From Frigididesulfovibrio sp031551885 (lineage in GTDB: Bacteria > Desulfobacterota > Desulfovibrionia > Desulfovibrionales > Desulfovibrionaceae): a DNA stretch of 64,000 nucleotides. How positions within the stretch are numbered: position 1 is the stretch's first letter; every line of letters begins with the position of its first letter. The stretch is from the NCBI GenBank assembly GCA_031551885.1, contig JAVBMX010000024.1:1-64000 (forward strand), written 5' to 3'. Under the pieces are notes generated by a model. It had not been told where the DNA came from. It did not search any database and saw nothing but the letters and a program-made list of their open reading frames with translations. This document shows positions 57,909 through 64,000 of this stretch, piece after piece. The position numbers were made by a program, and so were the translations under genes.

Positions 57909-59231
57909 CTATGCTCTGATGGTTATCACGCCGTCCGCGACGGACTCGATTGTGCCGGTGATGGAGGCATGCACCCGCGCGCCCATGGCCTTTTCGGGAA
58001 GCTCCCCGATAAGATCGCCCCGCTGCACTTTCGCCCCCGGCGACACGACGCAAACGGCCGGCACCCCGAGGTGTTGACGCAAAGAGATACGTACCAAGGA
58101 AGGCTCAAACCCGCCGGCGAAACCGGGGTGCGCGTCGTACCGGACCAGATCCAGACGCTGGAGCAACCGCTTGGTGGGAACACGGCGGGCGCCGCGGAAC
58201 GGATTGGCTTTGGGAGCCGCGCCGGAACCTTCCCAGCGGATGCCTTCCTTCATGAGGCGCTGCTTGATCTGGGCGTTGACTTCGCGAGGGGATACCAGCA
58301 TGGGGCAGGCGAACTTTTCGCAGATGCCGCATTCGGAGCACAGCAGGGCCTCGCGGGCCACGGCAGCAGTGAAATCCTGCGACGCGAGCACGCGCATCAG
58401 CTTGTGCGGGTGCAGGGAATGGCCGAGCAGCTTGCGCGGGCACAGATCCGTGCACTGGGAACATTGGCAGCAGATGGTGTTGGTGATCCGCCGGACCCGA
58501 TCCGGGTCCATGATTTTACGAGCGACCACCGTATGTTCCGGGGCCAGAACGAGCAGACCGCTGGTGGTCTTGCCCACCGAAGCTTGGGCGACATCGGGCA
58601 GCACCCGGCCCATCATGGGGCCGCCGTCCACCACCTTGTAGTCGGCAATGGTCGCGCCGCCGGCAAAGTTCAGAACATCCATGACCGGGGTGCCCACGGG
58701 AACCTTCACGACCATGGGCTTGCGCACTTCGCCGCCCACAGTCAGATACCGATGGGTGACCGGTTTGCCGTCCAGGGCCAGGGCCACGTTGCACAGGGTT
58801 TCCACGTTGGCGACCACGGCCCCGATCTGCAGGGGAATACCCCGCTCGGGAACGGTTCTGCCCAGCACCTCGTGGACCAGCACATGCTCGTCGCCGGCCG
58901 GATAAAAATCTTCCAGTTCAAAGACAGCGAGGCGTCCGTTTCCTTTGACCGCGTCGCGGGCCACCTTCAAGGCCTCGGTGTGCTTGCCTTTGAGGCAGAT
59001 GACGCCCTTCTGCGCCCCGGTGCAGTCAAGGAGAGCCTCCAGGCCGCGCACCAGGGTGCCGATCTCGGCCTCCATGAGGTACGGGTCGCTCATGAGCAAC
59101 GGTTCACAGGATGCGCCGTTGACCAGGACCGTATCAACCGTGGCGTCGGCCTTGACGTGCGTCGGCAAGCCCGCGCCGCCGGCTCCGACGACACCCGCGT
59201 CGCGTATGCTCGCAATAATCCGCTCTCTCAT
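57909..59231 (-). CDS. pduS: PduS-type iron-sulfur flavoprotein (RnfC-like)
   Basis: A 440-residue protein of the RnfC/PduS family. 'GVVGAGGAGLPTHVKA' binds the flavin, a soluble-ligand-binding beta-grasp lies near 170-230, 'CCQCSQCTDLCPRKLLG' and 'CSECGICEKFACP' bind two [4Fe-4S] clusters, and a biotinyl-like domain ends the protein ('VSPGAKVQRGDLIGELPEKAMGARVHASITGTIESV'). In Pdu compartments PduS reduces cobalamin. In other compartment types it is thought to move electrons across the shell through PduT. The start MRERIIASI matches the family. Confidence 0.92.
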   Translation of the reverse strand: MRERIIASIRDAGVVGAGGAGLPTHVKADATVDTVLVNGASCEPLLMSDPYLMEAEIGTLVRGLEALLDCTGAQKGVICLKGKHTEALKVARDAVKGNGRLAVFELEDFYPAGDEHVLVHEVLGRTVPERGIPLQIGAVVANVETLCNVALALDGKPVTHRYLTVGGEVRKPMVVKVPVGTPVMDVLNFAGGATIADYKVVDGGPMMGRVLPDVAQASVGKTTSGLLVLAPEHTVVARKIMDPDRVRRITNTICCQCSQCTDLCPRKLLGHSLHPHKLMRVLASQDFTAAVAREALLCSECGICEKFACPMLVSPREVNAQIKQRLMKEGIRWEGSGAAPKANPFRGARRVPTKRLLQRLDLVRYDAHPGFAGGFEPSLVRISLRQHLGVPAVCVVSPGAKVQRGDLIGELPEKAMGARVHASITGTIESVADGVITIRA

Positions 59232-59277
59232 CGTTCCGTTCCCTTCGGTTCCGACATCCGTCTCAATCAGACTTATT

Positions 59278-59502
59278 GGTGGGGCTGCCGCCCCACAAGC
59301 CCCGCCTGGGGGGAATGATTCCCCCCAGACCCCCTCATTTCTCGGTAAACCCGTGCTTTGCACAGGTTACCGGCAATGGGGGTGCAGGTGCCGCACGTGC
59401 CGATGTGAGGTAATCCTTTCACATCGCGGGAGTGCCGCTGAGGACCGCCCTTCGCAATTCTGGTTCAATCCCCTGCCAGGGGTACGGGGACGGAGTCCCC
59501 GA
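59278..59502. repeat. Composite palindromic repeat, full inverted copy with insert (R9)
   Basis: GGGGCTGCCGCCCC and CTGGGGGGAATGATTCCCCCCAG, a central hairpin at 59343-59372 (loop TTT), then GGGGGTGCAG, an insert of about 75 bases (59388-59462) and GTTCAATCCCCTGCC. The insert and flanks recur in R10, also immediately 3' of a hexamer shell gene. Confidence 0.85.
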
Positions 59503-59517
59503 GGAATAGTCCGCAAC

Positions 59518-59802
59518 TTATTTTCCGGAAGCCTTTTTCGGCAGGATCAGTTCCACTTCATTGTGCGGGCGGGGGATCACGTGCACGCTGATCAGCTCGC
59601 CCACGTTTTTGGCCGCGGCGGCCCCGGCGTCAACGGCGGCTTTCACCGCGCCCACGTCGCCGCGAACCATCACGGTCACCAGACCGCCGCCCACCTGTTC
59701 GCGTCCGATCAGTTCGACGTTGGCGGCCTTGACCATGGCGTCGGCCGCTTCCACAGCTCCCACCAGTCCCTTGGTTTCAATCATGCCCAGTGCGCTCGTC
59801 AT
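59518..59802 (-). CDS. BMC-H hexamer shell protein (copy 2)
   Basis: A 94-residue single-BMC-domain protein ('ALGMIETKGLVGAVEAADAMVKAANVELIGREQVGGGLVTVMVRGDVGAVKAAVDAGAAAA'), of the PduA/EutM major-hexamer type. It ends 'HVIPRPHNEVELILPKKASGK'. It differs from the copy at 63680-63964 at only about ten positions, mainly near the two ends and in 'ELIGRE' against 'TLMGRT'. It should tile the shell facets and form the main metabolite pores. Confidence 0.96.
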   Translation of the reverse strand: MTSALGMIETKGLVGAVEAADAMVKAANVELIGREQVGGGLVTVMVRGDVGAVKAAVDAGAAAAKNVGELISVHVIPRPHNEVELILPKKASGK

Positions 59803-59865
59803 GGCGTACTCCTTATCTCGGGCTTATGCCCTGTTGTTTGAGGGAACGATGTCCCCCCGCAATTT

Positions 59866-60219
59866 CTACAGATTATCCCTGATGGTCTGCACAGCCTGAA
59901 GACTCGCCGCCCGGAGGGCCGCAGGGTCCGAGATCCCGCATTCTTTTTGCAGCATCGCGGCCACGGACAGGAGCAGCCGCTCAAAATCCGCATTGCCGCC
60001 GAGGCAAACGTCGCCAAGTCCGCCGGAAGGCGCGGCCGAACCGTGCGCCCCACAGGTCGAGGAATTGGCGCACGAGCCGTGCACAATGGTCACATGCCGC
60101 TTGGCCAGCTCATCCTTGGCGCCGGGAGTCAGGATCATTCCGGCGTCGACATACATTTTCGCCTCGGACCGGCAGATAAACTCGTCCAAGTTGTCGACCT
60201 GCACCAATTGCTTCTTCAT
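59866..60219 (-). CDS. Microcompartment-operon protein with EutT/EutQ-like N-terminal segment
   Basis: A 117-residue protein I cannot name with certainty. Residues 1-48 ('EFICRSEAKMYVDAGMILTPGAKDELAKRHVTIVHG') resemble the 'LTPSARELL...' N-terminal segment found in EutT, EutQ and related compartment proteins. The middle has 'GSCANSSTCGAHGS', two Cys in a flexible loop, and the end is helical ('ERLLLSVAAMLQKECGI'). The start lies three bases after the preceding tandem shell gene. A cargo or shell-binding role is plausible but unproven. Confidence 0.6.
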   Translation of the reverse strand: MKKQLVQVDNLDEFICRSEAKMYVDAGMILTPGAKDELAKRHVTIVHGSCANSSTCGAHGSAAPSGGLGDVCLGGNADFERLLLSVAAMLQKECGISDPAALRAASLQAVQTIRDNL

Positions 60220-60222
60220 GCT

Positions 60223-60771
60223 TTACCTCACACCGACTGTTAAGGCCGCGACGACCGAGGCATCCGGCCGGGGCAGCACAACCGTTTCGACAAGTTTGTC
60301 GCCCAGGGCCGAAGTCGCCGCGTCCACGGCTTCCCGGACCGAGGCCACATCCCCGCCGAGCACAAAATACGATTTCCCGGTGATGCCCTGCCCCGTAACC
60401 AGACGCAGCAGGCGCACCCGCGAACGCTTCACGGCGGCATCGGCGGCGTTCACGCCGGCCGCGACCGTGCGGCATTCGACAATGCCCAAGGCGTCCCCGG
60501 CTTCGGCCGGGCAGCCCCGTTTCAGAGCGTCCAGAACCTGGTCGGACACATTGGAGATGACAAAGCTGCCCATCAGGCCCCGGCCGGAATCGCGGGCGAA
60601 GCCCACGGCCGTGCCCACGGCTTCGCGGTCGCCGGCGACGAAAATCAGGTAGCGGCCGGAACAGATGGTCGAGGCGCGGACCAAGTCGACCCGCGCGGCC
60701 TTGACCATGCCGTCGGCCAACTCCGCCCCGGCGGCGATGCTTTTGCTTTCTACAACGCCGAGCGTATCCAT
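60223..60771 (-). CDS. PduT-type tandem BMC shell protein (copy 2)
   Basis: A 182-residue protein with two BMC domains ('LGVVESKSIAAGAELADGMVKAARVDLVRASTICSGRYLIFVAGD' and 'ALGIVECRTVAAGVNAADAAVKRSRVRLLRLVTGQGITGKSYFVLGGDVASVREAV'). It has the same 'C.GRYL' pore cysteine as the first PduT-type gene, so it may also carry a cluster. Two PduT-type genes in one operon are more than Pdu needs. It starts one base after the vertex protein gene. Confidence 0.88.
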   Translation of the reverse strand: MDTLGVVESKSIAAGAELADGMVKAARVDLVRASTICSGRYLIFVAGDREAVGTAVGFARDSGRGLMGSFVISNVSDQVLDALKRGCPAEAGDALGIVECRTVAAGVNAADAAVKRSRVRLLRLVTGQGITGKSYFVLGGDVASVREAVDAATSALGDKLVETVVLPRPDASVVAALTVGVR

Positions 60772-60772
60772 G

Positions 60773-61039
60773 TTATTCCGCCTTCACTTCGTCAAGGATG
60801 CCCACAATGGCGGCATCCACGGGAGCTTCCGGATTCCGCAGGGCCGCGCGGGCCGAGCTGCCGAGCACCACGAGCACCCGCTCGCCGATACCGGCCCCGA
60901 CGCAATCGACGGCCACAAAACTTTCGTGGGAGTCGCCCGTGGCCGGGTCAATCCGCTGCACGACCATCAGCTTCGAGCCGCTGAGCCGGTCTTCTTTTTT
61001 TGTGGCCCACACATTGCCGATCACCATGGCGATAATCAT
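60773..61039 (-). CDS. eutN: EutN/CcmL-type BMC vertex pentamer protein
   Basis: An 88-residue protein ('MIIAMVIGNVWATKKEDRLSGSKLMVVQRID', 'VAVDCVGAGIGERVLVVLGSSAR') of the EutN/CcmL/PduN family. These pentamers close the corners of the compartment. Only one is present in the window, as in small compartment operons. Preceded by GGAGACA; the gap upstream carries repeat R11. Confidence 0.95.
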   Translation of the reverse strand: MIIAMVIGNVWATKKEDRLSGSKLMVVQRIDPATGDSHESFVAVDCVGAGIGERVLVVLGSSARAALRNPEAPVDAAIVGILDEVKAE

Positions 61040-61067
61040 GGGGCTGTCTCCTTGGAATCGTTACGTT

Positions 61068-61152
61068 TTGGTGGAGGGGCGCTGCCCCTCCAAACCTCCC
61101 GGCAGGGGAAATCATTTCCCCTGCCGGGGGGTTTGGGGGACGGAGTCCCCCA
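61068..61152. repeat. Composite palindromic repeat (R11)
   Basis: GGAGGGGCGCTGCCCCTCC, then GGCAGGGGAAATCATTTCCCCTGCC, then GGGGGACGGAGTCCCCC. No variable central hairpin. It fills the space between the vertex-protein gene and the PduM-like gene. Confidence 0.85.
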
Positions 61153-61156
61153 ATTA

Positions 61157-61759
61157 CTACTCTTTCTCCAACACAATGTTCAAATCGTGTGCGGTGTCGG
61201 CCGCCAAGGGCGTGACCTTGGCCCCGGCCGGAAGCAGGAGCTTCAAGGCTCCGCTTTCCCGCGCCCGAAGCACGTCTTTTTCCGTGATCAAGGTTTCCCG
61301 CAGCCGGAGGGCATCCGGCCGCTTGGGCTTCAATTCCGTCAATCCATAGGAAGCCAGGGTCTTTTCGTACGATTCGTACAGGGCATACAGCGCCGCCGGA
61401 GCCGTGTCGGCGAAGGCTCTGTGCCCGAACTCCAAAACTTCCACTTTTACCCCGGAAAGCAGCAGGCGCAAGGCTTCGACCTGGCGCGGACCGGAAGCCC
61501 GGCCGAGGGCGAGGTCGGCCATGTCCGAACAGCACAGCCGGGGCAGAACGCAACGGTCGGGGGCGCGGTCGGAGGCTTCGCCGAAAAACACGATCTCCGC
61601 GTCTCCGTCCAGGCGTTCGCGCACGGTCGCGGCCAGGGATTCGTCCCGCTCGGCCAGAACCAGCACGCGGGATCTTCCGGACTCGCCCCGAAGGCGTTCC
61701 AGAACATTCCGGGTAATTTCGCGAACCAGAGCTTCCCTATCCATGCGACTGCTTCCCAT
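61157..61759 (-). CDS. PduM-like microcompartment protein
   Basis: A 200-residue protein (195 if it starts at 61744). The end 'ETLITEKDVLRARESGALKLLLPAGAKVTPLAADTAHDLNIVLEKE' follows the pattern of PduM and related compartment-assembly proteins (a 'DV...G...V...A.VT..A.D.A....I.L...E' tail), and the N-terminus ('DREALVREITRNVLERLRGE') is an amphipathic helix of the type that docks to shells. PduM is needed for proper assembly of Pdu compartments, though its biochemistry is unclear. Assignment by pattern only. Confidence 0.6.
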   Translation of the reverse strand: MGSSRMDREALVREITRNVLERLRGESGRSRVLVLAERDESLAATVRERLDGDAEIVFFGEASDRAPDRCVLPRLCCSDMADLALGRASGPRQVEALRLLLSGVKVEVLEFGHRAFADTAPAALYALYESYEKTLASYGLTELKPKRPDALRLRETLITEKDVLRARESGALKLLLPAGAKVTPLAADTAHDLNIVLEKE

Positions 61760-61789
61760 TCTCTCGTTATGCGACGACGGGGCCGCGTC

Positions 61790-62608
61790 CTACAGGCAAT
61801 TCAGAGCTATGCCCAAGGGCGTGACCAGGAAAGGATCGGCGGGCTTGAAGACCGGTTTGCCGATTTCCTTTTGCAGAATCGCTTCCATGCCGGTCAGCCG
61901 GCAGGTGCCGCCCACCAGGTACACGGCCGAAATATCCCGGCCCCGGATATGGCGCTCGACGATGCCGGCCATCTTCTGGAGCACCGGAGCCACCAGGGGC
62001 AAAATTTCTTTGTGGCGGTCGGTCTGCTGCTTGAGGGTTTCCGCCTCTTCCAGGCCGATCCGGTAGTTGCCGGCCAGAACCAGGGTCAGATGGGTGCCGC
62101 CCGTGGCCTCGTCGGCCGTATAGACCACCCTGCCCTTTTCCAGAATGGAAAGCCCGGTGGTGCCGCCGCCGATATCCACGATCACCCCGTCGGAAATCCC
62201 CAGCACGGCGTTGGCGGCCGTGGGCTCGTCCAAAATATGGGTCACTTCCGGGCCTGCGGCCTCGACCACATATTTATGGGTCGCGCCTTCGCGCTCGCCG
62301 GTGCCGGGGGGCACGGCAATGGCAGCGCGCTCAAGCTTCCGCCCCAGGCGTTCTTCCAGTTGCCGCACCAACCGGCGAACGATGTCGGTCGCGCCGGTGT
62401 AGTCCACCACCAGGCCGTCCTTGACCACCCGGGCGAACTCCAGGGCGCAGGCCGCGGGTTCTTTGCGGGCGTTCAAAACCACCACCACGATGTAGGCCGT
62501 GCCCAGGTCCACGCCCACGAACAGAGGTTCGTCGGTGCTCACCGGCACGGGGTTCGCGATGCAGGCCTCAAGGGCGGCGATCTTGTGGTCGACGGCGGCG
62601 AAATCCAC
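61790..62608 (-). CDS. eutJ: EutJ-like Hsp70-fold protein
   Basis: A 272-residue ATPase-fold protein of the EutJ family. 'FVGVDLGTAYIVVVVLNARKEP' is the phosphate 1 loop, 'VIVDIGGGTTGLSILEKG' the phosphate 2 loop, and 'AVYLVGGTCRLTGMEAIL' the adenosine motif. 'ILDEPTAANAVLG' is also Hsp70-like. EutJ is considered a chaperone for compartment enzymes or a reactivation factor. It lies five bases from the pduL stop. Confidence 0.92.
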   Translation of the reverse strand: MDFAAVDHKIAALEACIANPVPVSTDEPLFVGVDLGTAYIVVVVLNARKEPAACALEFARVVKDGLVVDYTGATDIVRRLVRQLEERLGRKLERAAIAVPPGTGEREGATHKYVVEAAGPEVTHILDEPTAANAVLGISDGVIVDIGGGTTGLSILEKGRVVYTADEATGGTHLTLVLAGNYRIGLEEAETLKQQTDRHKEILPLVAPVLQKMAGIVERHIRGRDISAVYLVGGTCRLTGMEAILQKEIGKPVFKPADPFLVTPLGIALNCL

Positions 62609-62613
62609 GGAAA

Positions 62614-63285
62614 TTATCCTTTGCCCACGATGTGCCCGAGGGTGCCGGACTTCCAGCCGAAGCTGTTGCCTTCGTCCGAGTCGATGTGCAGGGCGAGCCG
62701 GAATTGGGGATGCACCCGTACCAGCACGTCCTCAAGCACGATGGGCCGTTCGCCGTCCAGGCGCACCCGGACCAGGTCCTTGTCGGCCACGCAGAGCTTC
62801 ACCGCATCTTCCGGGGACATGTGGATATGCCGGGAAGCGACAATCAGTCCCTCTTCCAGGCCCACGATGTTCATCTGCGAAGACAGGATGATTCCCGGCG
62901 TGCCGGATGTGTCGCCGGACTGACGCACCGGCGTCTCGATGCCGAGGATGCGGGCGTCGGTCTTGGAAATTTCCACTTGGGACACGCCGCGCGACGGCCC
63001 GAGGACGGCCACGTTGTCCATGACCCCCTTGGGGCCGATCAGGCGCACCCGTTCCTTGCACAGGAACTGCCCCGGCTGGGAAAGCTCCCGCACGGGCGTC
63101 AGGGGCGCGCCGAACAGGGCCAAGGCGTCCTGCTCGCTCAGGTGGGCATGGCGGGCGGAAAGCTCCACCGGAATGCCCTCACCCGCGCCGGGACACGCGG
63201 AAACGGCCGGGCCAAGCCCGCTCATTTCCGTCACGACGTTGCGGACGATTCCTTCCAACATCTGTTTCAAAGCTTGTTCGTTCAT
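62614..63285 (-). CDS. pduL: PduL-type phosphotransacylase
   Basis: A 223-residue enzyme that converts acyl-CoA and phosphate to acyl-phosphate inside the compartment, recycling CoA. The two zinc-binding motifs 'VELSARHAHLSEQDALALFG' and 'IVASRHIHMSPEDAVKLCVAD' are clear. The N-terminal 'EQALKQMLEGIVRNVVTEMSG' is an amphipathic helix of the encapsulation-peptide type. PduL implies an aldehyde-to-acyl-CoA step by an enzyme encoded elsewhere. The ATG at 63285 fits the family; a GTG at 63321 is possible. Confidence 0.93.
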   Translation of the reverse strand: MNEQALKQMLEGIVRNVVTEMSGLGPAVSACPGAGEGIPVELSARHAHLSEQDALALFGAPLTPVRELSQPGQFLCKERVRLIGPKGVMDNVAVLGPSRGVSQVEISKTDARILGIETPVRQSGDTSGTPGIILSSQMNIVGLEEGLIVASRHIHMSPEDAVKLCVADKDLVRVRLDGERPIVLEDVLVRVHPQFRLALHIDSDEGNSFGWKSGTLGHIVGKG

Positions 63286-63380
63286 GCCGATTCCGCGCTT
63301 GTTGATTCCTGGGTTCCCCACCCGCCGCCGAGCAGATCACGACGGCGGGTGAAGCGCTTTTATAAGGCGGATCAAACCCA

Positions 63381-63640
63381 TCTGGGGGGAATGATTCCCC
63401 CCAGACCCCCTCATATGTCGGCCAATCCGCGCTTTGCGCGGGTTGCCGACAATAGGGGGGGGCAGGTGCCGCTCGTGCCGATGTGAGGTAATCCTTTCAC
63501 ATCGCGGGAGCGCCGCTGAGGACCGCCTTTCGCAGTTCTGGCTCAATCCCCTGCCAGGGGGATTGGGGTGCCGCACGCGTTGTTGCAAGACGACCTTGTC
63601 ACATTGCGGGGGCTGCCGGCCGGTAGACCTATGCAGCCCT
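63381..63640. repeat. Composite palindromic repeat, inverted copy with insert (R10)
   Basis: CTGGGGGGAATGATTCCCCCCAG, a central hairpin at 63416-63451 (GCGCTTTGCGC core), GGGGGGCAG, the same insert as in R9 with about seven substitutions, CTCAATCCCCTGCC, and then a second, more diverged copy of the insert (GACGACCTTGTCACATTGCGGG). Confidence 0.85.
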
Positions 63641-63679
63641 GTTTGCGTCCCCCAGTAGCCCGCCTCCCATAAAGGCTTG

Positions 63680-63964
63680 TTACTGACCGGCCTTGGGCAG
63701 AATCATCTCCACTTCGGCGTGCGGGCGGGGGATCACATGCACGCTGATCAGCTCGCCCACGTTCTTGGCGGCGGCGGCGCCGGCGTCGACGGCGGCCTTG
63801 ACCGCGCCCACGTCGCCGCGAACCATCACGGTCACCAGACCGCCACCCACCTGGGTGCGGCCCATCAGGGTCACGTTGGCGGCTTTCACCATGGCGTCGG
63901 CCGCTTCAACGGCGCCGACGAGGCCTTTGGTCTCAATCATTCCCAGAGCGTTGGAAGAAGACAT
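63680..63964 (-). CDS. BMC-H hexamer shell protein (copy 1)
   Basis: A 94-residue PduA/EutM-type shell protein ('ALGMIETKGLVGAVEAADAMVKAANVTLMGRTQVGGGLVTVMVRGDVGAVKAA'), nearly identical to the copy at 59518-59802. It ends 'HVIPRPHAEVEMILPKAGQ'. AGGAG lies seven bases before the ATG. It is the first gene of the operon seen in this window; the operon probably continues to the right, since only 36 bases remain. Confidence 0.96.
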   Translation of the reverse strand: MSSSNALGMIETKGLVGAVEAADAMVKAANVTLMGRTQVGGGLVTVMVRGDVGAVKAAVDAGAAAAKNVGELISVHVIPRPHAEVEMILPKAGQ

Positions 63965-64000
63965 GGTATACTCCTTTTCCGGTTTGTTGGTGTTGTTTCG

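Noticed and set aside
59400..59480. A short shared peptide (CEVILSHRGSAAEDR) encoded in both R9 and R10, which could be read as a small conserved gene
   Set aside because: The two copies are recent duplicates of a repeat, the third copy in R10 does not keep the frame well, and there is no start with a ribosome site. A repeat explains it.
1343..63640. The repeated palindromes as a CRISPR array
   Set aside because: Copies are separated by kilobases of genes rather than by short even spacers, and no cas genes are present.

Overview
The window is high-GC bacterial DNA from a dissimilatory sulfate/sulfite reducer, most likely a member of the Desulfovibrionaceae (Desulfovibrio or Bilophila type). 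The evidence is a complete aprBA-qmoABCD block, which encodes adenylylsulfate reductase and its membrane electron-transfer complex, together with Gram-negative envelope genes (lpxB, gmhA, rfbBD) and hydrogenase maturation genes (hypDE). No rRNA, tRNA or CRISPR array was recognised. The one RNA gene found is a small SRP RNA with a clear promoter and terminator.

Layout. 1-3668 (minus): the start of an IS5-type transposase at the left edge, a PLP aminotransferase, a small hypothetical protein, and an unusual protein with an Arg/Pro/Gly-rich repeat region, a chorismate-mutase-like helix and a divergent EPSP-synthase-like region. 3817-12646 (plus): aprBA-qmoABCD. 12903-17428 (plus): two periplasmic amino-acid-type binding proteins followed by a membrane hybrid histidine kinase, probably a sensing unit. 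17.4-22.5 kb: palindromic repeats, rsfS-gpmI-zinc ribbon, a broken AraC-type regulator and the SRP RNA. 22.5-33.0 kb: rfbB-rfbD-lpxB, several secreted or small hypothetical genes, gmhA, an FmdB-type zinc ribbon, hemC and a Lon-related protease.

33.2-51.6 kb (plus) is the most remarkable part: an 18 kb, one-directional locus related to the srfABC genes of enteric bacteria. It carries a glycine-zipper lipoprotein, a membrane-anchored trypsin-like protease, four tandem SrfA-like membrane proteins with Pro-rich spacers, an SrfB-like actin/Hsp70-fold ATPase, an SrfC-like P-loop protein, a membrane protein with a Sel1-like end, and an exported von Willebrand A protein. My inference is an envelope-spanning assembly with an ATPase and a nucleotide switch in the cytoplasm and variable extracytoplasmic arms; its function is unknown.

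51.7-55.8 kb (plus): hypD-hypE, an HD-domain hydrolase and a D-Ala-D-Ala ligase. 56.0-64.0 kb (minus): a bacterial microcompartment operon (two near-identical hexamer shell proteins, a pentamer vertex protein, a PduU/EutS-type shell protein, two PduT-type tandem shell proteins, PduS-type electron-transfer protein, PduL phosphotransacylase, EutJ-like chaperone, PduM-like and PduV-like proteins). The signature enzyme must lie beyond the right edge, so the substrate cannot be read here.

The noncoding DNA carries at least twelve copies of a dispersed, multi-hairpin repeat. The outer palindromes are conserved while a central hairpin changes in sequence yet stays paired. Some copies are split by a second, smaller repeat. 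Other repeat pairs (45.4/57.1 kb; 10.4/17.4 kb) and a 174-bp near-palindrome are also present.
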